41,061 bases of DNA from CAYSPG01 sp964432885 (GCA_964432885.1 CAYSPG010000029.1:1-41061), one strand, 5' to 3'. Positions 1 through 8,190 are shown, counted from the first letter of the stretch. The notes: generated by a model from the sequence alone, not told the origin. Made by a program: numbers and translations.

Positions 1-148
1 CGCTACTATTATTTTTTAACGGGTTATTAGAATTTTGAATTTCAGTGGTTTAACTTTTTTAAAGATTATTTTACATATTTGCTTGCTTAAGAAGTCTGTT
101 TCTAAAAGAAGCGATTATGTTTAACGTTTTCAAATATATAATAAATCA

Positions 149-601
149 ATGAAAAAGCAATTAACAATTTGGTTAATTACCCTTTGTTTGGGGTTAATTA
201 CCTCCCAAAAATGCTTTGCCCAGCAAGGCGAAAAGCAACAAGCCGCTGCGGTTGAGACCGATGAACCCGGAAAATGTTTTATTAGTTCCGATAGCGGAAA
301 AATTAATAATGTTACCGTATCCGAGCTTAAAATGTGGTGCGAAAAGGCCCCTTTTAGGGTTGGCTGCGAAAACGGGAAAGAATACCAGTTAAAGGCTTTT
401 GAGTTTACCACATTTACCCTAAAACCGCTTGAAAATAAAACCTATGGCATTGGCGACCAACATATAATGCCTATTTTAGGAATAAAAGCCATTGATAAAT
501 TAAAAAAAGGCGATACTGTGGTTTTTAAGAAAGTAATTGCCACGGATAAGGATAGCAAAGAGGTTTCGATACCTACTATTTCTATAAAAATAGATGAATA
601 G
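149..601 (+). CDS. Small secreted protein resembling the GldM C-terminal domain
   Basis: The 150-aa product has a clear signal peptide (residues 1 to about 24, Lys-rich start, Leu/Ile core, ending CFA before QQG), so it is exported. From about residue 42 it follows the pattern of the last GldM domain: a GKI...VSEL start, a middle stretch ending in KPLENKTYGIG, then KLKKGDTVVFKKV, an acidic turn and a final strand ISIKI. In gliding and T9SS bacteria GldM is the periplasmic shaft of the secretion motor; here only the terminal domain is present, without the membrane anchor. It may bind a T9SS partner or be an unrelated protein of the same fold. The GldM similarity is judged by eye and is moderate. 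The gene stands alone on the plus strand; a hairpin repeat follows the stop within 10 bases. Confidence 0.6.
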   Translation: MKKQLTIWLITLCLGLITSQKCFAQQGEKQQAAAVETDEPGKCFISSDSGKINNVTVSELKMWCEKAPFRVGCENGKEYQLKAFEFTTFTLKPLENKTYGIGDQHIMPILGIKAIDKLKKGDTVVFKKVIATDKDSKEVSIPTISIKIDE

Positions 602-608
602 TATTGCC

Positions 609-624
609 TCCCCAAAATTGGGGA
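609..624. repeat. Short palindrome tccccaaaattgggga
   Basis: This near-perfect palindrome lies just after the stop of the upstream gene. It belongs to the tcctcccc...gggga family that recurs at 2779-2795, 10415-10434 and about 10618-10633. No T-run follows, so it is more likely a dispersed repeat than a terminator. Confidence 0.5.
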
Positions 625-674
625 TACCTTATATTACATAACTATTGCATTTTTGGGGCTCTAATTCTCTTGCT

Positions 675-1319
675 ATGGCAATACGTGTTGCAATTTTTGA
701 AGACAATTTAAAATACAGGAATTCTTTGGAGATTCTAATAAATGGTTCAGACGGATATATAGTAGCTGGTACTTTTGAGGATGCCTCCAATGTAATTGAT
801 AAAATAGCATTAGTTAATCCAGATGTAATATTAATGGATATAGCTATGCCTGTTTCAGATGGAATATCCGCCTTGCAAAAAATAAAAAAGAATTATCCGC
901 AATTAAATGTATTAATGCAAACAGTTTTTGAAGACGATGACAAAATTTTTGAAGCGGTGTGCAACGGTGCATCTGGATATATATTGAAAAACACACCCCC
1001 TTCACAAATTTTAAGCGCAATAACCGAAACCAACCAGGGAGGCGCGCCTATGAGCCCTGTTATTGCAAAAAAAGTGTTACAACTGCTAGCATTACAAAAG
1101 CAACAGCCACAAACAAAACCTGACACCTTTGATCTTACACCGCGCGAAAAAGAAATACTTACGCATATGGTAAACGGACTTAGCTATAAAATGATTGCCG
1201 ATAAATGCGGAGTAACTTTTGAAACCGTGCGCACACACATAAAAAATATTTACGAAAAGTTACATGTAGCCACCATGACGGAGGCTGTAGCCAAAGCGAT
1301 TAAGAGCAACCTGGTTTAG
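675..1319 (+). CDS. NarL/FixJ-family response regulator
   Basis: The 214-aa protein has a receiver domain (residues 3-120) with the acidic pair E9-D10, phospho-acceptor D55 in LMDIAMP, switch T83 and K105 in YILKNT. A LuxR-type helix-turn-helix follows at about 150-214 (LTPREKEIL, then FETVRTHIKNIYEKL). It is a transcription factor expected to bind DNA as a dimer when phosphorylated. I chose the ATG at 675 because MAIRVAIFED is the normal receiver start; an in-frame ATG at 645 would add ten unrelated residues. It converges on the REC-kinase gene on the other strand and their stop codons overlap (1316-1319). HisKA_3 kinases usually pair with NarL regulators, so that neighbour is its likely kinase; this is an inference. 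Confidence 0.92.
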   Translation: MAIRVAIFEDNLKYRNSLEILINGSDGYIVAGTFEDASNVIDKIALVNPDVILMDIAMPVSDGISALQKIKKNYPQLNVLMQTVFEDDDKIFEAVCNGASGYILKNTPPSQILSAITETNQGGAPMSPVIAKKVLQLLALQKQQPQTKPDTFDLTPREKEILTHMVNGLSYKMIADKCGVTFETVRTHIKNIYEKLHVATMTEAVAKAIKSNLV

Positions 1320-2380
1320 TAACCCGATAACGGCACTATCAATTGCACTGTTGTACCCTTTATAGGTTTTGAGTAAATCATTACCTGAGCATTTATTTCA
1401 GTGGCACGTTGTTTTATATTTTTTAATCCATTGCCCAAAAATCTTGCACCCGCATCAAACCCTTTTCCGTTATCATTGCATATTATCGTGAGTGATTTTT
1501 GAGTTTTGGTAATTTGCAATTTACATTGGGTGCAATGGGAATACTTAGCTGCATTGTTTATAGATTCCTTTATAATGAGAAAAATATTTTTTCGCACCTC
1601 AATAGAAAGCGGAAGGTTTTTGTAAGGAGCAACATCATCTATTATAAACGAAACGTCTAACGGAGCAAATACTTTAACAGCAAACAATTGTATGCGTTCA
1701 AAAAGTTTTTCGGCACTGTCGTTTATTGGATTAATAAGCCACACCATGTCACTCATGGTTGTTATTACTTCGCTTAAATCGGTGGTTATGGATTGTATTA
1801 AATGTACCGCTTCGCTTTTGTTATCATTAATAACTTTATCTATTGCAGTGGATGCTGTAATGGAAATGCCACTGATGGATGCACCTACATCATCATGCAA
1901 ATCGCGGCTTATGCGCAAGCGTTCTTTTAAGATGGCAGCTTCTTTTTCTTTTACGGCTTCAATTAATTTCTTTTTTGCTTCAAGGCCTTCTATGTGATTG
2001 TTGTAATCGGCAATGGCTTTATATATTGTAACTTTTAAATCGTTAAAGGCAATAGGTTTTACTATAAAGTCAAATGCACCGGTGTTCATGGCTAAGCGAA
2101 AGTTTTGCATATCGTCATAGGCCGATGCAACTAATGCTTTGCTTAAAACGTCTCTTTCCTTTAAAGACTTCAACAATTCAAAGCCATCCATCACCGGCAT
2201 TTTTAAATCGGTAACAATTACATGATAGTTGTTATTGCTATCCACTTTTTTTAATCCTTCTAATCCATCCGATGCAAATTCAAAAAATAGTTCTCCGCCA
2301 TCAATTTCTTTTTGAAACCGTTGGGTGATGAGCAATTGCAAATCGGGCTCATCATCAATTACTAAAATGCGGTATGCCAT
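1316..2380 (-). CDS. Cytoplasmic REC-HisKA_3-HATPase signalling protein
   Basis: The 354-aa protein starts with a receiver domain (about 3-120; acceptor D58 in VTDLKMP, K108 in FIVKP). A helical linker follows, then a HisKA_3 dimerisation domain with H162 in SRDLHDDVGAS, and an HATPase domain with N-box (SINNAAKY) and G-box (NDNGKGFD, then GNGLKNI). It has no signal peptide or membrane segment. It therefore receives a phosphate or signal through its own receiver and phosphorylates another regulator, probably the NarL-type protein encoded convergently. Its ATG directly follows the TAA of the upstream receiver gene (2381), so the two are certainly co-transcribed. Its receiver resembles that neighbouring receiver (RF..E.D.GE..F.FA), suggesting duplication. 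Confidence 0.9.
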   Translation of the reverse strand: MAYRILVIDDEPDLQLLITQRFQKEIDGGELFFEFASDGLEGLKKVDSNNNYHVIVTDLKMPVMDGFELLKSLKERDVLSKALVASAYDDMQNFRLAMNTGAFDFIVKPIAFNDLKVTIYKAIADYNNHIEGLEAKKKLIEAVKEKEAAILKERLRISRDLHDDVGASISGISITASTAIDKVINDNKSEAVHLIQSITTDLSEVITTMSDMVWLINPINDSAEKLFERIQLFAVKVFAPLDVSFIIDDVAPYKNLPLSIEVRKNIFLIIKESINNAAKYSHCTQCKLQITKTQKSLTIICNDNGKGFDAGARFLGNGLKNIKQRATEINAQVMIYSKPIKGTTVQLIVPLSGY

Positions 2381-2764
2381 TTATTGTTGAGCAATTAGTT
2401 GCCGAATGCTTTCTTTTAGTGCTGGAAAGTTTACCGGCTTGGTTAAAAAATTATCGGCACCATAGCGGGTGGCAATTTCTTTGTTTTGGTCATCACCATA
2501 GGCCGATACCATTACCACTTTTAAGTACGGAAAGAGTTGTTTTGTTTCTTTCAATAGCTCAAGCCCATTCATGCCCGGCATATTTATGTCGCTCATGATT
2601 AGTACCAGGTCAAATGGGTTTAGTCCTTTCATAAATTCTAATGCTTCTTCGGCTGAGTAGGCAAAGTGTAAGTGAAATTCACCACTGTCCACTTCTCTGC
2701 GAAAGCGTTGTTCGTACAAAATGGCTACATCTTTTTCGTCATCTACAATTAATAGTTTGTGCAT
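2381..2764 (-). CDS. Single-domain response regulator (CheY-like)
   Basis: The 127-aa protein is a bare receiver: acidic residues D8-D9-E10, acceptor D59 in IMSDINMP, S87 in MVSAYG and K109 in FLTKP. There is no output domain. Such proteins act as phosphate shuttles or bind a partner. The gene is sandwiched between the intact TPR kinase (upstream, with a gap of about 107 bases holding repeats) and the REC-HisKA_3 kinase, whose ATG abuts its stop. That order suggests a relay from TPR kinase to receiver to second kinase, which is an inference from context. Confidence 0.9.
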   Translation of the reverse strand: MHKLLIVDDEKDVAILYEQRFRREVDSGEFHLHFAYSAEEALEFMKGLNPFDLVLIMSDINMPGMNGLELLKETKQLFPYLKVVMVSAYGDDQNKEIATRYGADNFLTKPVNFPALKESIRQLIAQQ

Positions 2765-2778
2765 AAGGCTCCTCCTAA

Positions 2779-2795
2779 CCTCCCCGAAGGGGAGG
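2779..2795. repeat. Hairpin repeat cctccccgaaggggagg
   Basis: A perfect 7-bp stem with a GAA loop lies between the TPR kinase and the receiver gene. It is followed by a duplicated attgtttcattgtt stretch and by the phrase atcctatacccttaatcc (2845-2870). The atcctaaaccc phrase recurs near the other two TPR genes (8191-8309). The region has no gene. Confidence 0.55.
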
Positions 2796-2871
2796 AATTA
2801 AATTGTTTCATTGTTATATTGTTTCATTGTTTTTTTTCACTTTATCCTATACCCTTAATCCTAAATCCTCT

Positions 2872-5061
2872 TTAAACAGGCAATGTTATTTTAAATTGCG
2901 TGTATTCATTTTCTTTTGATGTTACTTCTATTTTTCCGTTGTGTTCTTTTATGATATCAAAGCTCAGGCTTAACCCTAATCCTGTACCTTGCCCGGCAGG
3001 TTTGGTTGTGTAAAAGGGTTCGAATATTTTTTTGCGAACTTCTTCACTCATTCCTGTACCATTGTCTTTTATTAAAATGGTTACCTGGTTATTTTGGTAT
3101 TGGGTAATTAAGGCTACTTCGGGGTTTAAAGCAGGATTAGATAATTTGTGTTCGTTTACGGCATAAAAAGCATTGGTAAAAATATTAATGAATACACGCG
3201 AAATATCCTGCGCCATCATATACATTTTAGGCACTGCAGGGTCAAGGGTTGTTTTAAGCTCGCATTTAAATTCGGGATTGGTAACGCGTACTGATTTGTA
3301 GGATATGCGGAAGTACTCATCACACAATTCATTTATATCTGTCAATTCTTTTTCGCGCACTTCGTTGTTGCTGTGGGCAAGCATGTTGCGTACAATACTG
3401 TCGGCACGTATGCCATGCTCGGTTATTTTTTCGAAATTTATTTTCAGGTAGTTGAGCATTTTTGCTTTTTCCGTATCATTTTTTGCTGCGGGCAGATCTT
3501 CCACAATTTCTGTATTGAGTTCAGAAAAGTTATTGATAAAGTTAAGCGGGTTTTTTATTTCGTGGGCAATACCTGCTGTAAGCGCACCTACCGATGCCAG
3601 TTTTTCCTGTTCAATTAATTGTTTTTGGGTGTGTTCTAAACGTTGCAAGTTAATTGCCAGTTGTCTGTTTGCCGACTGCTTTGTTTTATAGCGGTTGTAT
3701 GCCACACCGGTTATCATCACTATCATAACCAACCCTCCAATAAATGCATTGCGTGTGGTTTTTTGCCGGCTTACTTCCTGTTGTTGCAGTAAGTTGTCTT
3801 TTTTAAGCAATACAATTTGCTGCTCTTTTTTTTCGGTTTCGTATTGCATTCGCAAATCGTTAATGGTTTTTGTGTTTTCGGCATTATACAATGAATCTTT
3901 AATGACAGTGCTCATTTTAAAATATTTATAGGCCTGATTCATATCACCTTTGGCTTCGTAAGCCATGCTCAAAAATTTATAATTATCAGCCGTTTGGTCC
4001 ATAATGTTGGATGGAATAGTAATAGCCAATGATTGGTTAGCATACTTAATAACCTCATCGTATTTATTACTTTCGGGAATTCCGGCAATGGCAAGTTGTT
4101 TTTGGTCGGCTTTTAAAATATCATCTGTAATACAGCGCAGGTTGTATGGTTTATTTTGAGAAACTCTGATAGAGTCTTCCATGGCATTGGAATGCAGATA
4201 TGCTAATATCGCTTCTCCGTAATTCCCTTTGGCCTCGGCCACTGAGGCACTTGCATTGTAGTAATAGCTAAAGTGATAAAAACTATTTAATTCAGTCGCA
4301 ATTTTTTTTGCAATAGCAAGTACACTGTCTGCTTTAGCTGTTTCGTTTTGCAAATTGGCATAGCTCTGTGCAAGCATGCATAAAGCAAGCCCATAGTCAT
4401 ATTGTCTATTTGGCGAATTCGAATAAGCAGTAAATTTTTCGCTGCAAATTAAGGCTTGCTTCTTATCTCCAAAAGTTTCGTAAATACCTGAAAGCCCAGT
4501 GTACAATAGATATAAAAGATTACTGTCTTTAGCAGCTTCGCTAACTTTTAAGCACTTCATGTACCAAGGCATAGCTTCCTTATTCAAATTTTGCCATTGG
4601 TAGTTGGCACCTATGTTAAAGTAGCTCCATCTTATTCCTGTTTCATCTCCTATCTGTTGTCTTATTTCAAGTGCTTTTTTGTTTAGCTCCAACGCTTTAT
4701 TATATTCCTGTTTGACACTATAGTTGCCTGCTTCAGAAGTAACAGCATTAGCAATTCCTTTTTTATAATTTATTGCATACGATATTTTTTTTAGCTCATC
4801 AGTCCTCTTTTTGCATTCAATCTGATTTTTATAATAATCATCTGCATTATTTATTTGCCATAAAAGTTCCGCTTTTATAGTATCTCCAGGAACATACATG
4901 GGCTGATTGAGTTCCTTTTTCCTTTTTTCATATTTCTTCAATTCCTGAATTAAACTATCACGCTTGAGGGTATCAAGTACCTGGGCATTCGCCTCACCTC
5001 CTGAACCTGCCCAAAGCAGTGGAGAGAAGAATAGGAGTGCGATTAAAATTGTTTTTTTCAT
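2872..5061 (-). CDS. TPR-repeat sensor histidine kinase, complete core
   Basis: The 729-aa protein has a signal peptide (1 to about 27, ending NAQ), then a periplasmic array of TPR units (about 90-400; NIGANYQWQN, KALELNKKALEIR and similar). A coiled coil and one membrane segment (about 436-455, GGLVMIVMITGVAY) follow. The cytoplasmic part has a HisKA domain with H500 in IAHEIKNPLNF and an HATPase domain with N-box (FINIFTNAFYAV), G1 (DNGTGMS) and G2 (GTGLGLSLSFDII). All catalytic motifs are present, so it should autophosphorylate. It is the only complete kinase among the three TPR sensors in the island and likely feeds the receiver encoded downstream. The ATG at 5061 opens a normal signal peptide; a repeat element begins only about 12 bases upstream. 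Confidence 0.93.
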   Translation of the reverse strand: MKKTILIALLFFSPLLWAGSGGEANAQVLDTLKRDSLIQELKKYEKRKKELNQPMYVPGDTIKAELLWQINNADDYYKNQIECKKRTDELKKISYAINYKKGIANAVTSEAGNYSVKQEYNKALELNKKALEIRQQIGDETGIRWSYFNIGANYQWQNLNKEAMPWYMKCLKVSEAAKDSNLLYLLYTGLSGIYETFGDKKQALICSEKFTAYSNSPNRQYDYGLALCMLAQSYANLQNETAKADSVLAIAKKIATELNSFYHFSYYYNASASVAEAKGNYGEAILAYLHSNAMEDSIRVSQNKPYNLRCITDDILKADQKQLAIAGIPESNKYDEVIKYANQSLAITIPSNIMDQTADNYKFLSMAYEAKGDMNQAYKYFKMSTVIKDSLYNAENTKTINDLRMQYETEKKEQQIVLLKKDNLLQQQEVSRQKTTRNAFIGGLVMIVMITGVAYNRYKTKQSANRQLAINLQRLEHTQKQLIEQEKLASVGALTAGIAHEIKNPLNFINNFSELNTEIVEDLPAAKNDTEKAKMLNYLKINFEKITEHGIRADSIVRNMLAHSNNEVREKELTDINELCDEYFRISYKSVRVTNPEFKCELKTTLDPAVPKMYMMAQDISRVFINIFTNAFYAVNEHKLSNPALNPEVALITQYQNNQVTILIKDNGTGMSEEVRKKIFEPFYTTKPAGQGTGLGLSLSFDIIKEHNGKIEVTSKENEYTQFKITLPV

Positions 5062-5073
5062 AAGTGTTTATTG

Positions 5074-5185
5074 TGTCGCAGAGGGGCGCTGAGAAATGGA
5101 GTCCCGAAGCATCGGGACGCTGAGAAAAATCTCTGTGTCCCGATGCTTCGGGACTCTTTTTACTCTGTGCAACTCTGCCATATAT
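5074..5185. repeat. Dispersed palindromic element, family A, copy 1
   Basis: The ends are inverted (tcgcagag at 5076; ctctgcca at 5173) and the interior holds two facing copies of an 18-bp palindrome: gtcccgaagcatcgggac (5101-5118) and its reverse form (5137-5154). The same arrangement recurs at 8072-8169 and 10282-10391, and degenerate versions lie at 13333-13422 and 14658-14692. It lies in the leader of the TPR kinase gene. ORFs running through it are accidental. Confidence 0.75.
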
Positions 5186-5207
5186 TTTTGTTCTTTATTC
5201 ATATACC

Positions 5208-5367
5208 GTCCCTACGGGACTGTTGTGATTTTACGTTTTTTGCTACCAACATATCGTTCTTACGGTACTGTTTTACAACACATCCTGCATCACTCAAACC
5301 AAAATCCCGTAGGGATTTAATGTTGGTAACGCTACTGATAAACTCATAACCTAAGTCCCGTAGGGAC
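5208..5367. repeat. REP palindromes on the downstream side of the transposase gene
   Basis: Four 13-bp units with the core gtccctacgggac occur here: 5208-5220 (exact), 5256-5268 (degenerate), 5304-5316 (inverted, atcccgtagggat) and 5355-5367 (inverted, exact). The TAC/GTA loop gives each unit an orientation. Most are preceded on the unit strand by ttaccaacatat or a close variant. Units in both orientations form a BIME-like cluster. The stretch 5062-5380 has no gene; it consists of this cluster and the family A element. Confidence 0.8.
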
Positions 5368-5380
5368 GAAATATTTTTTT

Positions 5381-5842
5381 TCATTCCGGTTCTTTCAATA
5401 TATATTGTTCATCAAAATCAATTTCAAATGACTTTAAAAATGATTTGTACTCGTCCATAAAATTTGTCTTTTTGTGATGTTCCTCTTGATTCCTGATGTA
5501 GTTTATTACATTATTAAGATGTGAATGGCTATATGAAAATGCTCCGTAGCCTTCTTGCCAATTGAATTTCAATTTTGTGAATTTATTCTCGTTAATCCAT
5601 TTTGACGATTGCCCTTTTATGTCTTGCAATAAATCGGATAATGACTGATGTGGTTTGAAACCAACGAGCAGATGAAGGTGGTCTTGAACTCCGTTAATTA
5701 TTATCAATTTATGTTTATTTCCCTGAACAATCCCAGTGATATATTTATATAGCTCGTCTTTCCACGATTTGTCAATCATTGCTGCGCGATATTTAACAGC
5801 GAAGATTAATTGCAGATGTATTTGCGTGTAGGTGTTTCCCAT
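5381..5842 (-). CDS. IS200-like / REP-associated Y1 transposase (RAYT type)
   Basis: The 153-aa protein is a single-domain HUH endonuclease: HLH at residues 55-57 within DHLHLLVGF, and nucleophile Y115 in VINYIRNQEEHHKK. It also has the WQEGYGAFSYSHS block typical of Bacteroidota IS200-type proteins. Such enzymes cut and join single-stranded DNA at hairpins. The gene is intact, with normal length for the family. Palindromes of one family lie on both sides (four units downstream, two upstream), which is the arrangement of RAYT genes and their REP sites and not of a classical IS200 element with distinct ends. It separates the second TPR gene from the intact TPR kinase. Confidence 0.88.
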   Translation of the reverse strand: MGNTYTQIHLQLIFAVKYRAAMIDKSWKDELYKYITGIVQGNKHKLIIINGVQDHLHLLVGFKPHQSLSDLLQDIKGQSSKWINENKFTKLKFNWQEGYGAFSYSHSHLNNVINYIRNQEEHHKKTNFMDEYKSFLKSFEIDFDEQYILKEPE

Positions 5843-5858
5843 GTGTTACCAATATATC

Positions 5859-5908
5859 GTCCCTACGGGACTTTTTTGTTTGTTACCAATATTCAGTCCC
5901 TACGGGAC
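5859..5908. repeat. REP palindromes on the upstream side of the transposase gene
   Basis: Two exact gtccctacgggac units (5859-5871 and 5896-5908) occur in the same orientation, each preceded by gttaccaatat. The shared flank plus palindrome makes a unit of about 27 bases. They begin 17 bases upstream of the transposase ATG. Confidence 0.82.
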
Positions 5909-5944
5909 TCACTATATCCTTTCCCTTTAATCTGAAATTGTTGT

Positions 5945-8185
5945 TTACCCTGTTTGTTTCCTGGTTTGTGCCAGCACATCTTTTACAATCTCGTTGGCGG
6001 TTACACCATTGTTGTTTATTTCAATCAGGTTGGTTTTTAATTGCTGCAATATGAAATTTTTTTCTGTCTCTTCCGATAAGTTTTCGTATTGCTTTACTAA
6101 CTGCTCTCCTTGTGGTGAGAGGGTTTTTATTTTTCCAATTGGGTCTTTTATGCGATGCGCTACATCCGATGTCATTTTTCCTAATGCGGCAAGTTTGCCT
6201 TGCTGCACCAACTGTTGCTGGGTAGTTTGTAAATGCTCTAATGTTTTTTCAATTTCCTTATTTGATTTTGTTTTGCTGATGTATGCGTTAACTATAAAGC
6301 CAATAAACACCAGTACCAGTGTGCAGCCACCCATAAGTATGTTGCGCTGAGTTTTGTTTTTGTTTATTTCTGACTGGTGTAAAACCTTGTCTTTTTGAAG
6401 CGATGTTATTTGCTGTTCTTGTTTTTCACTGTCATATTGAATTTTTATGCCTTGTATGGATTTAATGTTTTCTGAATTCGCAATACTGTCTTTCAGTAAT
6501 GCAAATTGCTTGTAATACTTCAGCGCTGATTGGTCATCATTTTTCTTTTCGTAAAGTTCGCTTAACAATTGATATGCATCGCGCTGTAAGTCCAATTCGC
6601 CAGATTGTTTAACCAAGTGCAATGCTTCATTGGCATATTCAATAGCTTTATCAAATTTCTGATTTGGGTTAAATACCTTTTTCATCAGGTCGGTAGCTTC
6701 TAAGGCTGGCAGGTCTTTTATAGTCCTGCTCATTGAAAGAAGATTTTTTGCGAGGTAAAGCACTACGCCCATTTCTTTATTTAGAGCAGCCGCTTTATTA
6801 AAACAATAAAAAGCACTGTCAGGATTATTTGTTTTTGCATACAAGTTCCCAAAATGACCGTATGAAACAGCCATCAGTTCCTTTGCATTAATTTCAATAC
6901 TCTTTTTCAAACAGACTTTTAAGGTGTTTTTGGCGTCAGCAAATCGGTTTATCTGTATATATAAATCTGCTAATTCCTGAAGAAGGCAAACATCTTGATA
7001 TTCATTGCCTATTTTTTGACCAATAGAATCTGACTGCAGCATGTATTTTAATGCAGTGGTATAATCTTTCATGTCGCGGTAAATAATTCCCATATTAGCT
7101 AAGGCTGCTGCGATACCGAATTCATCATGCATATTTTCTGAAATCTTAAGACTTTGATGGTAATATTTTAGGGCAAGCGGAAAGTTTGCAATATTCTGAT
7201 AGGTCATTGCCAGGTTGAAATAAACGTATTGCAAATACAGTTCGTTATTTGCTTTAGTGGCATATGGAAGTGCTTCTGTTAAATATTCAATTGCCAAATC
7301 ATAATTGGAATGAGTGCTTAAGTGTTGAGCAATCCATACTAACTCTAAAGTATATTGATCTATCATATAGCCGGGCAATAAAAGAGACCGGATTTTAATA
7401 GTGTTTTTCCTTACAGCCGAAGTATCGGCAACCCTTATATTGATTAGATTTCTTGTAATAAAAGTCAAAGCATTAGCCTGCCATGCCGAATCGGCAATTT
7501 GTTCAAACAATTTTAATGAACGGTTGAAATGATAGTTTGAGGAATCAACATCAGACAGCGCATAATAATTTCCATAATTGTATTCAATACGGCCTTTCAA
7601 TTGTATATCATTAAAAGGTTTTATGAGCATGTTTGCTGAATCGAGCATATTTTTAAATTTAACATAGTCTGCTCTTAGATTATTTTCAATTCCTCTTACA
7701 AGGTAATTGTCAGCAAGCCCCTTTTGATCATTAATTGAAAAGTTAATTGAAAAGGCACTGTCTAAAATTTGTGAGGCTTTGTCCAGTTCCATGTCATAAA
7801 TAACTAACCGTGCTTTCATGGTATAGGCAGCGGCAAGCTCTTTTTTGTTGTTGAGTTTTTTTGCAAGTGAAATGGCTTTGTCTGCTGTAACAATTCCATC
7901 TTTTGTTATGGCCCATTCCTGCGCTTCGGCAATTAACTGAAGCAACTGCAAATGTTTTAAGTCCTGTTGAGGGTGGTTTTGCAAAGCTGTTTTTAACGAA
8001 TCGAGTTTGCGGTATTGAGCGTGTGAGTTATGTTGTGATGCAAATATTAATAGCGATGTGATTAGTAAAATATATCGCTGAGGTGCGCTGAGAAAGGGAG
8101 TCCCGAAGCATCGGGACGCTGAGATAATTCTCCACGCAACTCCTTTTACTCTGTGCAACTCTGCGATATGTTTTTTATTCTTCAT
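5945..8185 (-). CDS. TPR protein with orphan DHp (HisKA) domain, no ATPase domain
   Basis: The 746-aa protein has many TPR units (about 100-560; NLAMTYQNIANFPLALKYYH and similar), a coiled coil and a membrane segment (about 617-636). It then has a two-helix DHp domain with H677 in SDVAHRIKDPIGK, and stops after KDVLAQTRKQTG. The HATPase domain is missing, and the residue after the His is Arg, not the usual Glu. It cannot autophosphorylate; it may accept phosphate from, or pair with, the intact TPR kinase (inference). The N-terminus is odd: between MKNKK and YILLITSLLIF, a normal signal peptide, sit 32-33 residues encoded by a family A repeat (8072-8169). Removing 99 bp restores a normal signal peptide in frame. 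Confidence 0.9.
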   Translation of the reverse strand: MKNKKHIAELHRVKGVAWRIISASRCFGTPFLSAPQRYILLITSLLIFASQHNSHAQYRKLDSLKTALQNHPQQDLKHLQLLQLIAEAQEWAITKDGIVTADKAISLAKKLNNKKELAAAYTMKARLVIYDMELDKASQILDSAFSINFSINDQKGLADNYLVRGIENNLRADYVKFKNMLDSANMLIKPFNDIQLKGRIEYNYGNYYALSDVDSSNYHFNRSLKLFEQIADSAWQANALTFITRNLINIRVADTSAVRKNTIKIRSLLLPGYMIDQYTLELVWIAQHLSTHSNYDLAIEYLTEALPYATKANNELYLQYVYFNLAMTYQNIANFPLALKYYHQSLKISENMHDEFGIAAALANMGIIYRDMKDYTTALKYMLQSDSIGQKIGNEYQDVCLLQELADLYIQINRFADAKNTLKVCLKKSIEINAKELMAVSYGHFGNLYAKTNNPDSAFYCFNKAAALNKEMGVVLYLAKNLLSMSRTIKDLPALEATDLMKKVFNPNQKFDKAIEYANEALHLVKQSGELDLQRDAYQLLSELYEKKNDDQSALKYYKQFALLKDSIANSENIKSIQGIKIQYDSEKQEQQITSLQKDKVLHQSEINKNKTQRNILMGGCTLVLVFIGFIVNAYISKTKSNKEIEKTLEHLQTTQQQLVQQGKLAALGKMTSDVAHRIKDPIGKIKTLSPQGEQLVKQYENLSEETEKNFILQQLKTNLIEINNNGVTANEIVKDVLAQTRKQTG
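5965..6328. repeat. 364-bp direct repeat, copy 1 (DHp-coding block)
   Basis: By direct reading this block is identical to 8331-8694 at an offset of 2366 bases. It encodes the end of the membrane segment and the whole DHp domain. Sequence on either side diverges at once (the last residues are TG versus SA). Identity including third codon positions points to recent gene conversion or unequal recombination. Confidence 0.9.
8072..8169. repeat. Family A palindromic element, copy 2, inside a signal-peptide coding region
   Basis: The 98-bp element has terminal inverted repeats atatcgctgag (8072-8082) and ctctgcgatat (8159-8169), matching at 10 of 11 positions. It contains one copy of gtcccgaagcatcgggac (8100-8117). 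It lies in frame just after the fifth codon of the TPR-DHp gene and is open in that frame. Confidence 0.78.
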
Positions 8186-8190
8186 TTTTT

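Noticed and set aside
1..148. Promoter or partial gene at the left edge
   Set aside because: The stretch is A/T-rich with no frame of note and no exact TAnnTTTG with suitable spacing.
609..624. Terminator after the GldM-C-like gene
   Set aside because: The hairpin lacks a T-run and belongs to a dispersed repeat family.
5071..5384. Small ORFs on both strands (92, 74 and 61 codons)
   Set aside because: They read through the family A element and the REP palindromes.
5842..5944. Loss of the ATPase domain by transposase insertion
   Set aside because: The paralog at 8311-10470 ends at the same point with no transposase next to it, so the truncation is older than, or independent of, the insertion.
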